Source: an uncultured Marinobacterium sp. (GTDB taxonomy: Bacteria > Pseudomonadota > Gammaproteobacteria > Pseudomonadales > Balneatricaceae). Taken from it: DNA of 64,000 nt. Positions 9,882 through 19,245 of this stretch are shown here, piece after piece; the stretch's first letter is position 1; each line of letters opens with the position of its first letter. A program made the translations under genes and the position numbers. The stretch spans positions 186,001 through 250,000 of the forward strand of contig CANMWJ010000004.1 of assembly GCA_947501565.1 (NCBI GenBank), given 5' to 3'. The notes below the pieces were generated by a model, which was given only the letters and a program-made list of their open reading frames with translations, ran no database searches and had not been told where the DNA came from.

Positions 9882-11453
9882 ATGGCATATAGGTCAACTG
9901 TCATATTCAGCTTATGTGCGCTGCTTGCTGGGCCTTTTTCGGCCGTTGCCGCCGAGAAGGCGAGCGATACCTGCCTGGGGGCATATAGCAAAAAAGCGTA
10001 CAACTCCGCTCTGAGCGCGTGTCTTAACGAAGCGCAGAATGATAGCTCCGAGTCCGCCTTTACACTGGCCGTTATTCACGCCAAGGGATTAGCGGGTGAA
10101 GTGGATTCGAAGCAGGCCGTTCACTGGCTTAATGTCGCCGCAGAAGCAGGACATCATGAGGCTGCTTACAACCTGGCCATGGCTTACCTCCGTGGTGAAA
10201 GTGGCGCTGTGGATATGCGCTCTGCCGTCGCCTGGCTGAAACGCTCCGCTGAATTGGGGAATGCCAAAGCACAGCGAGATCTGGCCACGTTGTACTCGAA
10301 AGGAGAGGGCGTAGAACGAGACCTGAGCGCAGCGTTTCAGCTTTATAAAAAGTCTGCCGCGCACGGTGTCGTTGTCAGTCAGCTTAAAACTGGGTTGATG
10401 CTGTTGCGCGGTCAGGGTGTTGCGAAAGATCCTGAGGAAGCCCGGAGCTGGATCGGCAAAGCCGCAGAAGCCGGTGATCCGACAGCACAATACACCCTTG
10501 GCGTTCTGCTTACTGATTCTGATCCTGCAGCCGGTGCTGAGTGGTATAGGAAGTCAGCCTTACGGGGTAACGGGTATGCGATGCATAACTTGGCCCTGTT
10601 TTATCTCAAAGGGCATGGTGTTGAGCAAAACTACGACACCGCATTGGATTGGGCTGAAAAGAGCAGCGCTGCTGGTGTCACTGAAAGTGAAGGCGTTAAA
10701 CAGAAAATACTGCAGTTGGTGGCCGCGACTAAGCCAGAACCGGAAGAATCCATCCTTGTACGGGGACCGGACTGGCTACAGGAAAAACCGGATGACGGAT
10801 ATGTTATTCAGATTTCCAGACAGCCATCTGAGAAAAGCGCGTACGCTTACCTGAAGAAACATAATGTAACCGGGCCGGTAGGGATTTACAGAGAACCCAA
10901 GGGCGACAAAAGCACATATATCCTGACTTACGGGGATTACCGGGATCTGAGCGTTGCCAGGAACATGATTGGAACCCTGCCTGAAGGGGTGCAAAAGTTT
11001 AAGCCTTGGGTACGAAGCTACAAAAACCTGAAACAATCACTTGTCGTGCCCACTTCCGTTGCGGGGGATCCAGCGAAGATATCTGTTGAACAAAAACAGC
11101 CTTTCGCTTCGCTACCCGAATCTGATGCGGGAGCAGTGCATGGTTTGCAACCAGCCAGCTGGTTATTGAGTAAACCCAAGAAGTCTATCGCGGTACAGAT
11201 ACTTGCCATTCAGGGTGACCGAGAGGCTTATGTACAGGCGTACCTGAAAAAACACGGTTTGGAGAAACATACGGTTTATTACCGTACACAGCGAATTGCC
11301 GGGCCTTATCTGGTGGTCGTATTGAACCGCGAGTTTGAATCGTCTGCTGAAGCGCGCCGAGTGGTTGCCCAGTTGCCGGAGGCGGTGCAGCGGGCCAAAC
11401 CCTGGGTGCGCAATTTCAGCGCCATGCAGAGTAAATATCGACCGCTTGAATAA
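9882..11453 (+). CDS. Sel1-repeat protein with SPOR-like C-terminal modules (paralogue A)
   Basis: A 523-residue exported protein. I chose the ATG at 9882, not the upstream GTG at 9840, because MAYRSTVIFSLCALLAG begins a good Sec signal peptide ending near AVAA and is preceded by GAAAGGGGAAAGGG. After the signal come about six Sel1-like repeats (for example AVHWLNVAAEAGHHEAAYNL and GDPTAQYTLGVLLTDS). Two copies of a roughly 75-residue SPOR-like module follow (WLQEKPDDGYVIQISRQPSE and WLLSKPKKSIAVQILAIQGD), each ending in a motif like LPEGVQKFKPWVRSY. SPOR domains bind denuded septal peptidoglycan, so a periplasmic cell-envelope role is likely. A paralogue follows directly. Confidence 0.85.
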   Translation: MAYRSTVIFSLCALLAGPFSAVAAEKASDTCLGAYSKKAYNSALSACLNEAQNDSSESAFTLAVIHAKGLAGEVDSKQAVHWLNVAAEAGHHEAAYNLAMAYLRGESGAVDMRSAVAWLKRSAELGNAKAQRDLATLYSKGEGVERDLSAAFQLYKKSAAHGVVVSQLKTGLMLLRGQGVAKDPEEARSWIGKAAEAGDPTAQYTLGVLLTDSDPAAGAEWYRKSALRGNGYAMHNLALFYLKGHGVEQNYDTALDWAEKSSAAGVTESEGVKQKILQLVAATKPEPEESILVRGPDWLQEKPDDGYVIQISRQPSEKSAYAYLKKHNVTGPVGIYREPKGDKSTYILTYGDYRDLSVARNMIGTLPEGVQKFKPWVRSYKNLKQSLVVPTSVAGDPAKISVEQKQPFASLPESDAGAVHGLQPASWLLSKPKKSIAVQILAIQGDREAYVQAYLKKHGLEKHTVYYRTQRIAGPYLVVVLNREFESSAEARRVVAQLPEAVQRAKPWVRNFSAMQSKYRPLE

Positions 11454-11664
11454 GTAAACTCCAATGCAGTGGGCTAAAGATGCCCGGATTTATCGGTCGG
11501 TATAGGCTGAAACGAGTGTTCCAGCAGCCCCGACAGTAGAGCACTTTTATTAAGGTATCGACATGAGCGGGTGCTCAGGTTGCTTGTCCTTGGTCGTAGG
11601 AGTTGACCGGCTGGGGTGGTAAAGTAATGGCTTATTGCAACTGAGCGAAGGAACAGACATACGA

Positions 11665-13143
11665 ATGGCGTTCAGATCCATCTCCCGTGCAGCGCTGGTG
11701 CTGCTGTTAGGGACCAGTGTTAGCGCCCACGCGCAAGAACCGACTTCCGCTTGCCAGAATCTCTTCGCTCAGAAAACTTACGCCAGCGCTTTTTCCGCTT
11801 GTCTTGATGCGGCGGAGAAGGGTGATCTGAACGCAGCTTACCGTCTCGGGCATATGTATGCTGAGGGTAAGGGCGTAGCGCCTAATCCCCAGAATGCCTA
11901 CAAGTTCTACCGCATGGCTGCCGAGCGCGGACATGTGTCAAGTCAGGTGCAGCTCGCGCTGATGCTGCTTGACGGTAAAACCGTGGCAAAAGATCTGCCC
12001 GCCGCTCAGCGCTGGCTTAAAAAAGCCGCCAATCGGGGTAATAGCACAGCGCAGTACACCCTGGGTTTAATCCTCTCGGACAGCGAACCGCGCGAAAGTG
12101 CTCGCTGGTACCAGAAAGCGGCTAAACAAGGAAATGGCTTTGCGATGCATAACCTGTCCCTGTTCCATCTTTACGGTCGTGGCGTTGAGCAAAGTACCTT
12201 GCTGGCCTTGCGTCTGGCTGAGCGTAGTATCGCCGCAGGCGTCACCGAAAGCGAAGGTCTTAAACAGCAGATCCTGCAGTTGATGGGGGAGGAGATCCCG
12301 CCTGCATCAGATTATGTGGTGATCCGCGATCAGCGCTGGCTGGCCGGTCTGCACGAAGAAGCCTACCTGCTGCGCCTGCAGGACTTCGAGAGTAAAAAGC
12401 AGGCGTATCGCTTTCTCGATACGCACAAACTGCAGGGCAAAGCGGGAATCTTCCGGGCTCAGGCCGACGGTAAAACACGTTATCTGATCACCTATGGTGA
12501 TTATGCTGATCGGGATGCAGCGCAACACGCAGTTCAATCTCTGCCAGGTGCTGTCGCGCGCACAGCGCCGGAGATCCTGCGTTTTGCCGATCTGCAGGCG
12601 ATAGCTGCGCCAACGCGGGGTGCACACACACCGGTGGTTGCTGCGGCGAGAGAGATCCCAGCTCGCACAGCCGAAACACCTAAGCCAGCACCTGCCCAAG
12701 CCCGCATAAAAACAGATCGTGAAGCATCAACGAGTGCAGAGTCTGGTGCCACTGCCGCCCAACAGGTCGCTGCAGAAGGTACGAAACCATCCACGAAAAC
12801 TGGAAAGAAAACCGCTGTAGCTAACAAGCCGGGGCGTAAAACCGGTGAGTGGTTGCTGGCTAAACCGAAGAAAAAGGTGATTATCCAGTTGATGGCGGTT
12901 CCAAGTAGCCGCCGCGCCGAGATCGAGCGCTATATTGAGCGCAATAAACTGCAGGGAAACACAGTGTTCTACGAAACCCAAAGGGATGCAGGGCCTTACA
13001 CTGTGTTGCTTTACGCGAAGGAGTTTACGCTCACCGCTGATGCCCGCGCCGAGATTAAAAAGATGCCAAAAGGGATGCGTAACCCCCAGCCGTGGGTAAG
13101 AAATTACAGTGCGTTGCAGGCGCTTTACCGACCGCTGAAGTGA
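11665..13143 (+). CDS. Sel1-repeat protein with SPOR-like C-terminal modules (paralogue B)
   Basis: A 492-residue paralogue of the preceding gene with the same plan. The signal peptide starts at MAFRSISRAALVLLLGTS (ATG at 11665; the frame opens earlier at a TTG without a ribosome site). Sel1 repeats and two SPOR-like modules (WLAGLHEEAYLLRLQDFESK and WLLAKPKKKVIIQLMAVPSS) follow. They are separated by a longer Ala/Pro/Thr/Lys-rich linker at about residues 310-400 that paralogue A lacks. It has one fewer Sel1 repeat than A. Both end almost identically (PWVRNYSALQALYRPLK and PWVRNFSAMQSKYRPLE), which shows a tandem duplication. The 211-base gap between them contains no gene. Confidence 0.85.
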   Translation: MAFRSISRAALVLLLGTSVSAHAQEPTSACQNLFAQKTYASAFSACLDAAEKGDLNAAYRLGHMYAEGKGVAPNPQNAYKFYRMAAERGHVSSQVQLALMLLDGKTVAKDLPAAQRWLKKAANRGNSTAQYTLGLILSDSEPRESARWYQKAAKQGNGFAMHNLSLFHLYGRGVEQSTLLALRLAERSIAAGVTESEGLKQQILQLMGEEIPPASDYVVIRDQRWLAGLHEEAYLLRLQDFESKKQAYRFLDTHKLQGKAGIFRAQADGKTRYLITYGDYADRDAAQHAVQSLPGAVARTAPEILRFADLQAIAAPTRGAHTPVVAAAREIPARTAETPKPAPAQARIKTDREASTSAESGATAAQQVAAEGTKPSTKTGKKTAVANKPGRKTGEWLLAKPKKKVIIQLMAVPSSRRAEIERYIERNKLQGNTVFYETQRDAGPYTVLLYAKEFTLTADARAEIKKMPKGMRNPQPWVRNYSALQALYRPLK

Positions 13144-13194
13144 TTGGCCGCAGTAGCCAACTCACACTTATTTAACCTTTTTTTGAGTAGTTTT

Positions 13195-14178
13195 ATGTCT
13201 GAGAATCCGCATCCCTTTGAGACCCTGACCCCCAGCTTTATTCTGGATGCGGTTGAAAGCCTGGGTTACTGGAGCGACGGCCGCACCTTTCCTCTGAACA
13301 GCTATGAGAACCGTGTCTATCAGGTGGGCATTGAAGACGCAGAACCGCTGATCGCCAAGTTTTACCGGCCCGGGCGTTGGAGTAACGAACAGATTCTGGA
13401 GGAGCACCAGTTCTGCTTCGAACTGGCAGAGCAGGAGTTGCCGGTTGTCGCGCCGATCGTTATAGACGGTACCAGCCTGTTCAACAGTAACGGTTTTCGT
13501 TTTGCCCTGTTTCCGCGTCGCGGCGGGCATGCGCCGGAGCTGGGCGATCTGGACAACCTGTTTATTCTGGGCCGACTGCTGGGACGTATGCACCTGGTGG
13601 GTGCTGCAAAGGACTTCGAGTTCCGCCCAAGCATCGACGTGCAGAGTTACGGCTACGACAGCGCTGCATACATCAGCGAGCACTTTATCCCCGCGGAACT
13701 CAAGGCATCTTACGATTCGCTTACCCGCGATATCCTGCAGTTAGTGGATGAGACCGTCGCCCGGGTCGGCGAGGTCCGCCAGCTGCGCGTGCACGGCGAC
13801 TGCCATGGCGGCAACATGTTGTGGCGTGACGATGCTCCGCATTTCGTGGATTTTGACGATGCCCGCATGGCGCCAGCGATCCAGGATATCTGGATGCTGC
13901 TCTCCGGCAGTCGCTCTGAGCAGCTCAGCCAGATCTCCGAGATCATCGACGGTTACAGCGAGTTCAACGATTTTCAGCTGAAGGAACTGCAGCTGGTCGA
14001 AGTGATGCGCACATTGCGGATGCTGAACTATGCAGCTTGGCTGGCGCGCCGCTGGGAAGATCCGGCGTTCCCGCGCAGTTTCACCTGGTTCAACACAGTA
14101 CGTTACTGGAGCGAGCATATCCTTGAGCTGCGTGAACAGTTCGCCGCGCTGCAGGAGCCGGGGCTGACGTTGGTGTAA
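13195..14178 (+). CDS. srkA: Stress response kinase A (YihE/RdoA family)
   Basis: A 327-residue aminoglycoside-phosphotransferase-fold kinase. I chose ATG 13195 (MSENPHPFETLTPSFILDAV), where the family starts, in place of the frame's earlier ATG at 13144. Key motifs: LNSYENRVYQVGIED (nucleotide loop), the catalytic loop RVHGDCHGGNMLW with the catalytic Asp, and FVDFDDARMAP with the metal-binding Asp. SrkA is a cytoplasmic Ser/Thr kinase that counters stress-induced death and the Cpx response in E. coli. No dsbA follows here, unlike the E. coli arrangement. Confidence 0.9.
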   Translation: MSENPHPFETLTPSFILDAVESLGYWSDGRTFPLNSYENRVYQVGIEDAEPLIAKFYRPGRWSNEQILEEHQFCFELAEQELPVVAPIVIDGTSLFNSNGFRFALFPRRGGHAPELGDLDNLFILGRLLGRMHLVGAAKDFEFRPSIDVQSYGYDSAAYISEHFIPAELKASYDSLTRDILQLVDETVARVGEVRQLRVHGDCHGGNMLWRDDAPHFVDFDDARMAPAIQDIWMLLSGSRSEQLSQISEIIDGYSEFNDFQLKELQLVEVMRTLRMLNYAAWLARRWEDPAFPRSFTWFNTVRYWSEHILELREQFAALQEPGLTLV

Positions 14179-14281
14179 CCAGCATGCAGATCCGGGGCAT
14201 GCATTTCTAGCGTAAAGGCGGCGCAGACGGTAGCATAAGCGCCTGATTATCAGATTCTTTTATTTTCCGTGATGTGAGCAC

Positions 14282-16336
14282 ATGAGTTATCAGGTACTTG
14301 CCCGAAAGTGGCGACCCAAACGTTTTCAGGAGATGGTTGGACAGGAACACGTCCTGAAAGCGCTGGTGAATGCGCTGGATGACGACCGTCTGCATCACGC
14401 GTACCTGTTTACCGGCACCCGTGGGGTGGGTAAAACCTCCATCGCGCGCCTGTTCGCCAAATCGCTGAACTGTGAAACCGGTGTTTCCTCCTCGCCCTGT
14501 GGCGAGTGTTCCGCTTGCCGCGAAATCGCGGAGGGTCGTTTTGTTGATCTGATCGAAGTGGACGCGGCCTCCCGTACCAAGGTGGAGGATACCCGCGAGC
14601 TGTTGGAAAACGTGCAGTATGCGCCGACCCACGGCCGCTACAAGGTGTACCTGATTGACGAGGTGCACATGCTTTCCACCCACTCCTTCAACGCCCTGTT
14701 GAAGACGCTGGAAGAGCCACCACCGCACGTTAAATTCCTGCTGGCGACCACCGATCCACAGAAACTGCCCGTGACTATCCTGTCCCGTTGTCTGCAGTTC
14801 AACCTGAAGAACATGATCCCCGAGCGGATCGTCGATCACCTGAAGTTTGTCTTAGGTGAAGAGAACGTTCGCTACGAGGAACCGGCACTTTGGCTGCTGG
14901 CACGTTCCGCCGATGGCTCCATGCGTGATGCGATGAGTCTGACCGATCAGGCGATCGCGTTTGGTGCCGGCGAGATCAATGAGGCTGATGCCCGTGCCAT
15001 GTTGGGTACCATCGATCAGCGTCTGGTCTACCGGATCGTTGAATCGTTGGTAGCTGGCAGCGCTCAGGGCTTGCTGGACGCAGTCAACGAACTGGCCCAG
15101 TTCTCACCTGACTACAACACCGTGCTGGGTGACCTGATCAGCCTGCTGCACCGCATTGCGGTGGGACAGGCATTGCCTGAAGCCGTTGATAACAGTATGG
15201 GTGACAAAGAGCAGGTGCAGAGTCTGGCGGCCAGCCTGAGTGCTGAAGACCTGCAACTGTATTACCAGATCGCCCTGATGGGACGTAAGGATCTGGCATT
15301 TGTACCCGATGCCCGCGAAGGCCTGGAGATGATTCTGCTGCGCATGCTGGCGTTTCGTCCGGCAGGCGTAGCTCCGAGCGCAGCTGCCCCTGCTACAACG
15401 CAACCACAGCCTGCAGCACAATCACAGCCGGTACAACCTGCGCCAGCCGTTACACAGGCAGCGCCTGCATCACAGCCAGTACCACAACCTGTGCCAGCTG
15501 CAGTAGTGCCACAGAGTGCGCCTGCACCACAAGCAGCGCAGCCTGCACCGTCTGCGCCTCCGGCGATGGATGACGCTCCACCTTGGGATGATGCCGATGT
15601 ACCGGTTGATGCCTACGATAGTCCGGCACCCGTTCCTGCACCTATAGCGCCTGCGCAGGGGAGTGCAGCGCCAAAAAAGCCTGAGCCGGTAACACACTCG
15701 ACCCCGAACGTGGTCGAGACGGCACCAGTTTCTGCGCGTCCTGAGTCTGCTGATCTGGCTGTCGCCGAACGTGTGGATACCGTGGTTGCTGAGGTCGAAA
15801 CAGCAGAACCAGCACCCGTCTCTGCGCCTGTACGTGTACCGATGCGTGGTGCACCGATCAATCAGGCTCCCGGAAGTTCACCGGAGAAGGTTGCTAATAA
15901 CGACCAGCAGATTGCCAACGATGATGACGATCTGCCGCAGCAGCTGTCTAACGTGCAACCGGATCACTGGGTACGTCTGGCGACCTCTATCGGCCTGGCC
16001 GGTATGACCGCAAGCCTGGCGAATAACCTGTCGCTGGAGCAGTGTGAGGAATCCGGATGGGTGTTCCACTACACCCCGGAGCAGAAAGCGATGCTTAACG
16101 ATACGCAGCGTAACCGTATCGTTGATGCGCTCAACAATTATTTTGCAACGACGCTTGCGGTAGAATTTACCCAGCAGGCGCAAACCCGTGAAACCCCAAG
16201 CCAATACCTGATCCGTAAGAAAGAGGAGCGGTTGGCACTGGCGGTTGCGTCGATCCAGAACGACGAAACGGTACAACGACTTCAACAGCAATTTGACGCC
16301 GAGATCGATCTGGCGTCGATTGAACCTATCGACTGA
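14282..16336 (+). CDS. dnaX: DNA polymerase III subunits gamma and tau
   Basis: The 684-residue clamp-loader ATPase. Walker A is GTRGVGKT (45-52), the zinc-binding cysteines are C64, C73, C76 and C79, Walker B is LIDEVHMLS, and the sensor-1 region is FLLATTDPQKLPVTILSRC. A Pro/Ala/Gln-rich linker runs from about residue 365 to 545. The tau-specific C-terminus (WVRLATSIGLAGMTASLANN onward) binds the polymerase core and DnaB in known systems. A programmed -1 frameshift signal at codons 464-466 predicts a 467-residue gamma form. Next downstream are ybaB and recR, the classical gene order. The start ATG follows TGTGAGCAC and has no strong ribosome site. Confidence 0.97.
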   Translation: MSYQVLARKWRPKRFQEMVGQEHVLKALVNALDDDRLHHAYLFTGTRGVGKTSIARLFAKSLNCETGVSSSPCGECSACREIAEGRFVDLIEVDAASRTKVEDTRELLENVQYAPTHGRYKVYLIDEVHMLSTHSFNALLKTLEEPPPHVKFLLATTDPQKLPVTILSRCLQFNLKNMIPERIVDHLKFVLGEENVRYEEPALWLLARSADGSMRDAMSLTDQAIAFGAGEINEADARAMLGTIDQRLVYRIVESLVAGSAQGLLDAVNELAQFSPDYNTVLGDLISLLHRIAVGQALPEAVDNSMGDKEQVQSLAASLSAEDLQLYYQIALMGRKDLAFVPDAREGLEMILLRMLAFRPAGVAPSAAAPATTQPQPAAQSQPVQPAPAVTQAAPASQPVPQPVPAAVVPQSAPAPQAAQPAPSAPPAMDDAPPWDDADVPVDAYDSPAPVPAPIAPAQGSAAPKKPEPVTHSTPNVVETAPVSARPESADLAVAERVDTVVAEVETAEPAPVSAPVRVPMRGAPINQAPGSSPEKVANNDQQIANDDDDLPQQLSNVQPDHWVRLATSIGLAGMTASLANNLSLEQCEESGWVFHYTPEQKAMLNDTQRNRIVDALNNYFATTLAVEFTQQAQTRETPSQYLIRKKEERLALAVASIQNDETVQRLQQQFDAEIDLASIEPID
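15657..15723 (+). other. Programmed -1 ribosomal frameshift signal in dnaX
   Basis: All elements of the E. coli dnaX signal are present in order. An internal Shine-Dalgarno-like AGGGGAG (15657-15663) lies 9 bases upstream of the slippery heptamer A-AAA-AAG (15673-15679), which is in the proper frame (CCA AAA AAG). A downstream stem-loop has a lower stem GCCG/CGGC (15685-15688 and 15720-15723) and an upper stem CTCGACC/GGTCGAG (15697-15703 and 15712-15718). After slippage the next codons are GCC and TGA (15682-15684), so gamma would end one residue after the two lysines, as in E. coli. Confidence 0.88.
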
Positions 16337-16361
16337 CAAGAATTGAGTTAGAGGAGTTTTA

Positions 16362-16688
16362 ATGATGAAAGGTGGCATGGGTAACCTGATGAAACAGGCC
16401 CAGAAGATGCAGGAAAACCTGCAGAAAGCACAGGAAGAGATCGCTAAGGCAGAAGTGACCGGCGAATCTGGTGCGGGCTTGGTGAAGATCACCATGAACG
16501 GTCGTCACGATGTACGTGCGGTTGAGCTTGATGAAAGCCTGATGGAAGAAGACAAAGAGATCCTGGAAGATCTGGTAGCAGCTGCGATCAACGATGCTGT
16601 TCGCAAGGTTGAAACCAACACCCAGGAGAAGATGGCAAAAGTAACCGGTGGTATGCAGATGCCTCCTGGTTTCAACATGCCGTTCTGA
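16362..16688 (+). CDS. ybaB: YbaB/EbfC nucleoid-associated protein
   Basis: A 108-residue protein. It starts with a charged helix ([20 protein letters not shown]), has the family strand [18 protein letters not shown], and ends in the disordered Gly/Met/Pro tail [11 protein letters not shown]. YbaB forms a tweezer-shaped dimer that binds DNA. It lies between dnaX and recR, spaced 25 bases from dnaX and 3 from recR. A clear ribosome site, GAGGAG, precedes the first ATG. Confidence 0.96.
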   Translation: MMKGGMGNLMKQAQKMQENLQKAQEEIAKAEVTGESGAGLVKITMNGRHDVRAVELDESLMEEDKEILEDLVAAAINDAVRKVETNTQEKMAKVTGGMQMPPGFNMPF

Positions 16689-16691
16689 TCT

Positions 16692-17291
16692 ATGTCGTTC
16701 AGTCCCTTACTGCAGCAGCTGATCACAGCGCTGCGCTGCTTACCCGGCGTTGGGCCTAAATCCGCACAGCGGATGGCTTTCCACCTGCTGGAGCGCGACC
16801 AGAAAGGTGCGCTGTCACTGGCCGGTGCGCTGGAAGAGGCGATCGCCAAGATCGGTCGCTGCAGCAGCTGCCGCACCTTCTCGGAAGAACCAGTATGTGA
16901 GATCTGTGCGTCGAGCAGTCGTGACAACAGCATGCTCTGCGTATTGGAATCGCCGGTTGACCTGTTTGCTGTGGAGCAGACGGGTGGCTTTGGTGGTCAG
17001 TACTTCGTTCTGGGTGGGCATCTGTCACCGATTGACGGTATCGGGCCGGATGATCTGGGTATCGATCAGCTGCTGGAACGGCTGCGTGAAGGCGGTGTGA
17101 AGGAGCTGATCCTGGCCACTAACCCAACGGTCGAGGGTGAAGCCACCGCGCACTATATCGCGGAGCAGGTACGCGATCTGGAAATAAAAGTGTCACGTAT
17201 TGCGCACGGCGTGCCTGTAGGTGGCGAGCTGGAATACGTCGACGGTGGCACCCTGGCACATGCCTTGGCTGGCCGTCGCTCATTGATCTAA
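16692..17291 (+). CDS. recR: Recombination mediator RecR
   Basis: A 199-residue protein with the full RecR plan. A helix-hairpin-helix ([20 protein letters not shown]) is followed by a four-cysteine zinc finger ([16 protein letters not shown]). The Toprim domain contains [19 protein letters not shown] and [20 protein letters not shown]. The C-terminus is [19 protein letters not shown]. RecR works with RecF and RecO to load RecA at gaps. It starts 3 bases after ybaB, in the same operon. Confidence 0.97.
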   Translation: MSFSPLLQQLITALRCLPGVGPKSAQRMAFHLLERDQKGALSLAGALEEAIAKIGRCSSCRTFSEEPVCEICASSSRDNSMLCVLESPVDLFAVEQTGGFGGQYFVLGGHLSPIDGIGPDDLGIDQLLERLREGGVKELILATNPTVEGEATAHYIAEQVRDLEIKVSRIAHGVPVGGELEYVDGGTLAHALAGRRSLI

Positions 17292-17303
17292 GGACGACGC
17301 AGT

Positions 17304-18491
17304 ATGAGTCAGACAACAACGGCATATGACTGGCGGCAACTGGAAGCCTCTGCCGATGCCCCGGTGGTGATTCGTGATAACGCAGCGCTGGCGGAACATT
17401 GCAGCCACTGGCAGACCCTGCCGATGATTGCACTGGATACCGAATTTCAGCGTGTCGAGACCTTCTATCCGATTCCCGGTCTGATTCAGATCGCCGACGA
17501 TCAGCGCTGTTTCCTGATCGATCCGCTTGAGGTGACCGACTTTACACCTCTGAAAGCTGTATTCGAGAACGCCAGCATCCTTAAGGTACTGCACGCCGCA
17601 ACCGAAGATCTGGAACTGTTTCTGAACAGTCTGGGTGTGCTGCCAACGCCGGTATTCGATACCCAGGTGGCCGCCGCATTTCTGGATTGGGGCTTTTCCA
17701 TGGGCTTGCAGCGTCTGTTGCAACACGCATTGGATGTGGAACTGGAGAAGCACGAAACCACGTCTAACTGGTTGCAGCGCCCGCTGACCGAAAGTCAGGA
17801 GCGTTACGCCGCGCTGGACGTGGCCTACCTGCCCGCTATCTGCCTGGAGCAGAAAGCCGAACTGGAAGCCAAAGGCATGTTAGAATGGCTCCAGCAAGAG
17901 AGCGAACTGATGCTGCAGCAGGCCGTAGACGAAGATCCGGAAGGGCATGAGTACTACAAACGCTTCACCCAGATGTGGACGCTGCCGGAGCACAAGATCG
18001 CCGCACTGCGTGATTTGACCGCATGGCGCGAGCAGACCTGTCGCGAGAGGGATGTGCCCCGTAACCGGATTCTGCGCAACCAGGCGCTGCTGGAGATCGT
18101 TAATCAGTGGCCACGCAACGTATCCGAGCTGTCGCGTGTTGATGACATCAAACGCAAAATTATCCGCGTAGATGGTCAGCAGATCTTGCAGTTTCTTCAG
18201 AATGCCCGCCAGAGTGCGGAGCAGAACGTGCCGGAGCCGATCCTGCGCCCGCTGCCGTTCTTCTGGAACAAACACCTTAAACGCCTGAAGTCGATTATCC
18301 GCACGCGCGCTGCAGAGTTAGGCATCGCCCCGGAGATCCTGCTCAGGAAGAAAGAACTGGATGCACTGATTCGTTCTGGTCTGGATACCGGTAATTACCA
18401 GATCCCGGAGCAGGTGAGTGCATGGCGACGCGACGCGGTCGGTGACCTGCTGTTGGCTGAGCTGAAAGAGATTGAGAAGCTGAGAAAATGA
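17304..18491 (+). CDS. rnd: Ribonuclease D
   Basis: A 395-residue 3'-5' exoribonuclease that trims tRNA and other small RNA precursors. The DEDD motifs are visible: MIALDTEFQRVETFYP (Exo I, Asp and Glu), KVLHAATEDLELF (Exo II), and TESQERYAALDVAYLPAI (Exo III, Tyr and Asp). Helical HRDC-type domains follow (TAWREQTCRERDVPRNRILR). It starts 12 bases after recR. Its stop overlaps the ycgL start by 4 bases. Confidence 0.96.
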   Translation: MSQTTTAYDWRQLEASADAPVVIRDNAALAEHCSHWQTLPMIALDTEFQRVETFYPIPGLIQIADDQRCFLIDPLEVTDFTPLKAVFENASILKVLHAATEDLELFLNSLGVLPTPVFDTQVAAAFLDWGFSMGLQRLLQHALDVELEKHETTSNWLQRPLTESQERYAALDVAYLPAICLEQKAELEAKGMLEWLQQESELMLQQAVDEDPEGHEYYKRFTQMWTLPEHKIAALRDLTAWREQTCRERDVPRNRILRNQALLEIVNQWPRNVSELSRVDDIKRKIIRVDGQQILQFLQNARQSAEQNVPEPILRPLPFFWNKHLKRLKSIIRTRAAELGIAPEILLRKKELDALIRSGLDTGNYQIPEQVSAWRRDAVGDLLLAELKEIEKLRK

Positions 18492-18775
18492 AAATCTGTT
18501 CCGTATTTAAAAGCTCACGTAAGGACGAAATGTACCTGTACGTGGACAAGCGCGACCAGCTGAAGCGCGTACCTGAAGCGCTGCTGGAGATGTTTGGTGC
18601 CGCCCTGCACGTGATGGATATGCCTTTGAAGGCGGACCGTGAGCTGGCTCGCGTCGATAGCGCAAAAGTGCTGGAAGAGATCGACAGCAAAGGTTTCTAC
18701 CTGCAGATGCCACCGCCGAAAGAGGACTACATGCTGGACCTGCACCAGGATCGTCCGGAAACCGGAGTACGCTAA
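18488..18775 (+). CDS. ycgL: YcgL-family protein
   Basis: A 95-residue soluble protein beginning MKICSVFKSSRKDEMYLYVD and ending in the family region GFYLQMPPPKEDYMLDLH. The fold is known from E. coli YcgL but the function is not. It overlaps rnd by 4 bases and is followed immediately by the ycgN-type gene, the usual rnd-ycgL-ycgN order. Confidence 0.93.
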   Translation: MKICSVFKSSRKDEMYLYVDKRDQLKRVPEALLEMFGAALHVMDMPLKADRELARVDSAKVLEEIDSKGFYLQMPPPKEDYMLDLHQDRPETGVR

Positions 18776-19213
18776 GTGGCGCACGAGGTTTTCTGGCGCA
18801 GTAAATCGCTGGAGCAGATGAACCCACAGGAGTGGGAGTCTCTCTGCGATGGTTGTGCGCTCTGCTGCCTGCATAAGGTTGAAGATGAAGACACCAACGA
18901 GGTGTTTTACACCACTGTGGTCTGTCATCTGCTCGACTTTGATAACTGCCGCTGTACCCGCTACGAAGATCGTTGCCGATTGGTACCGGACTGCGTCAAA
19001 CTGCGCCCGGAAGATGTAAACGAGTTTCACTGGTTACCACCCACCTGTGCCTACCGTCTGGTACACGAAGGTAAGGATCTGCCGGAATGGCACCCGCTGA
19101 TCAGCGGACGTCAGGAGTCGGTGATCGAAGAGAACGCCTCTGTATTGAGTTTTTATGAGGTGAAAGATAACGAGATCAGCGAAGAGGATTTCGTTGATTA
19201 CGTGATCGAATAA
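18776..19213 (+). CDS. ycgN: YcgN-family cysteine-cluster protein (UPF0260)
   Basis: A 145-residue protein starting at a GTG directly after the ycgL stop codon, with no gap. The cysteine pattern CDGCALCCLHK, then CHLLDFDNCRCTRYEDR and CRLVPDC, marks the zinc/iron-chelating CxxCxxCC family. The motif WLPPTCAYRLVHEGKDLPEW is typical. Function is unknown, with metal binding inferred from the cysteines. It is the last gene of the dnaX-to-ycgN run; a strong palindromic terminator follows. Confidence 0.93.
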   Translation: MAHEVFWRSKSLEQMNPQEWESLCDGCALCCLHKVEDEDTNEVFYTTVVCHLLDFDNCRCTRYEDRCRLVPDCVKLRPEDVNEFHWLPPTCAYRLVHEGKDLPEWHPLISGRQESVIEENASVLSFYEVKDNEISEEDFVDYVIE

Positions 19214-19245
19214 CTGCCGGTTGTTCTGCCGAGCAAGTACAAACT

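Noticed and set aside
14179-14281. Possible signal-recognition-particle RNA gene upstream of dnaX
   Set aside because: The 103-base gap shows only a weak GCATGC pairing and none of the conserved SRP RNA tetraloop or internal-loop sequence.
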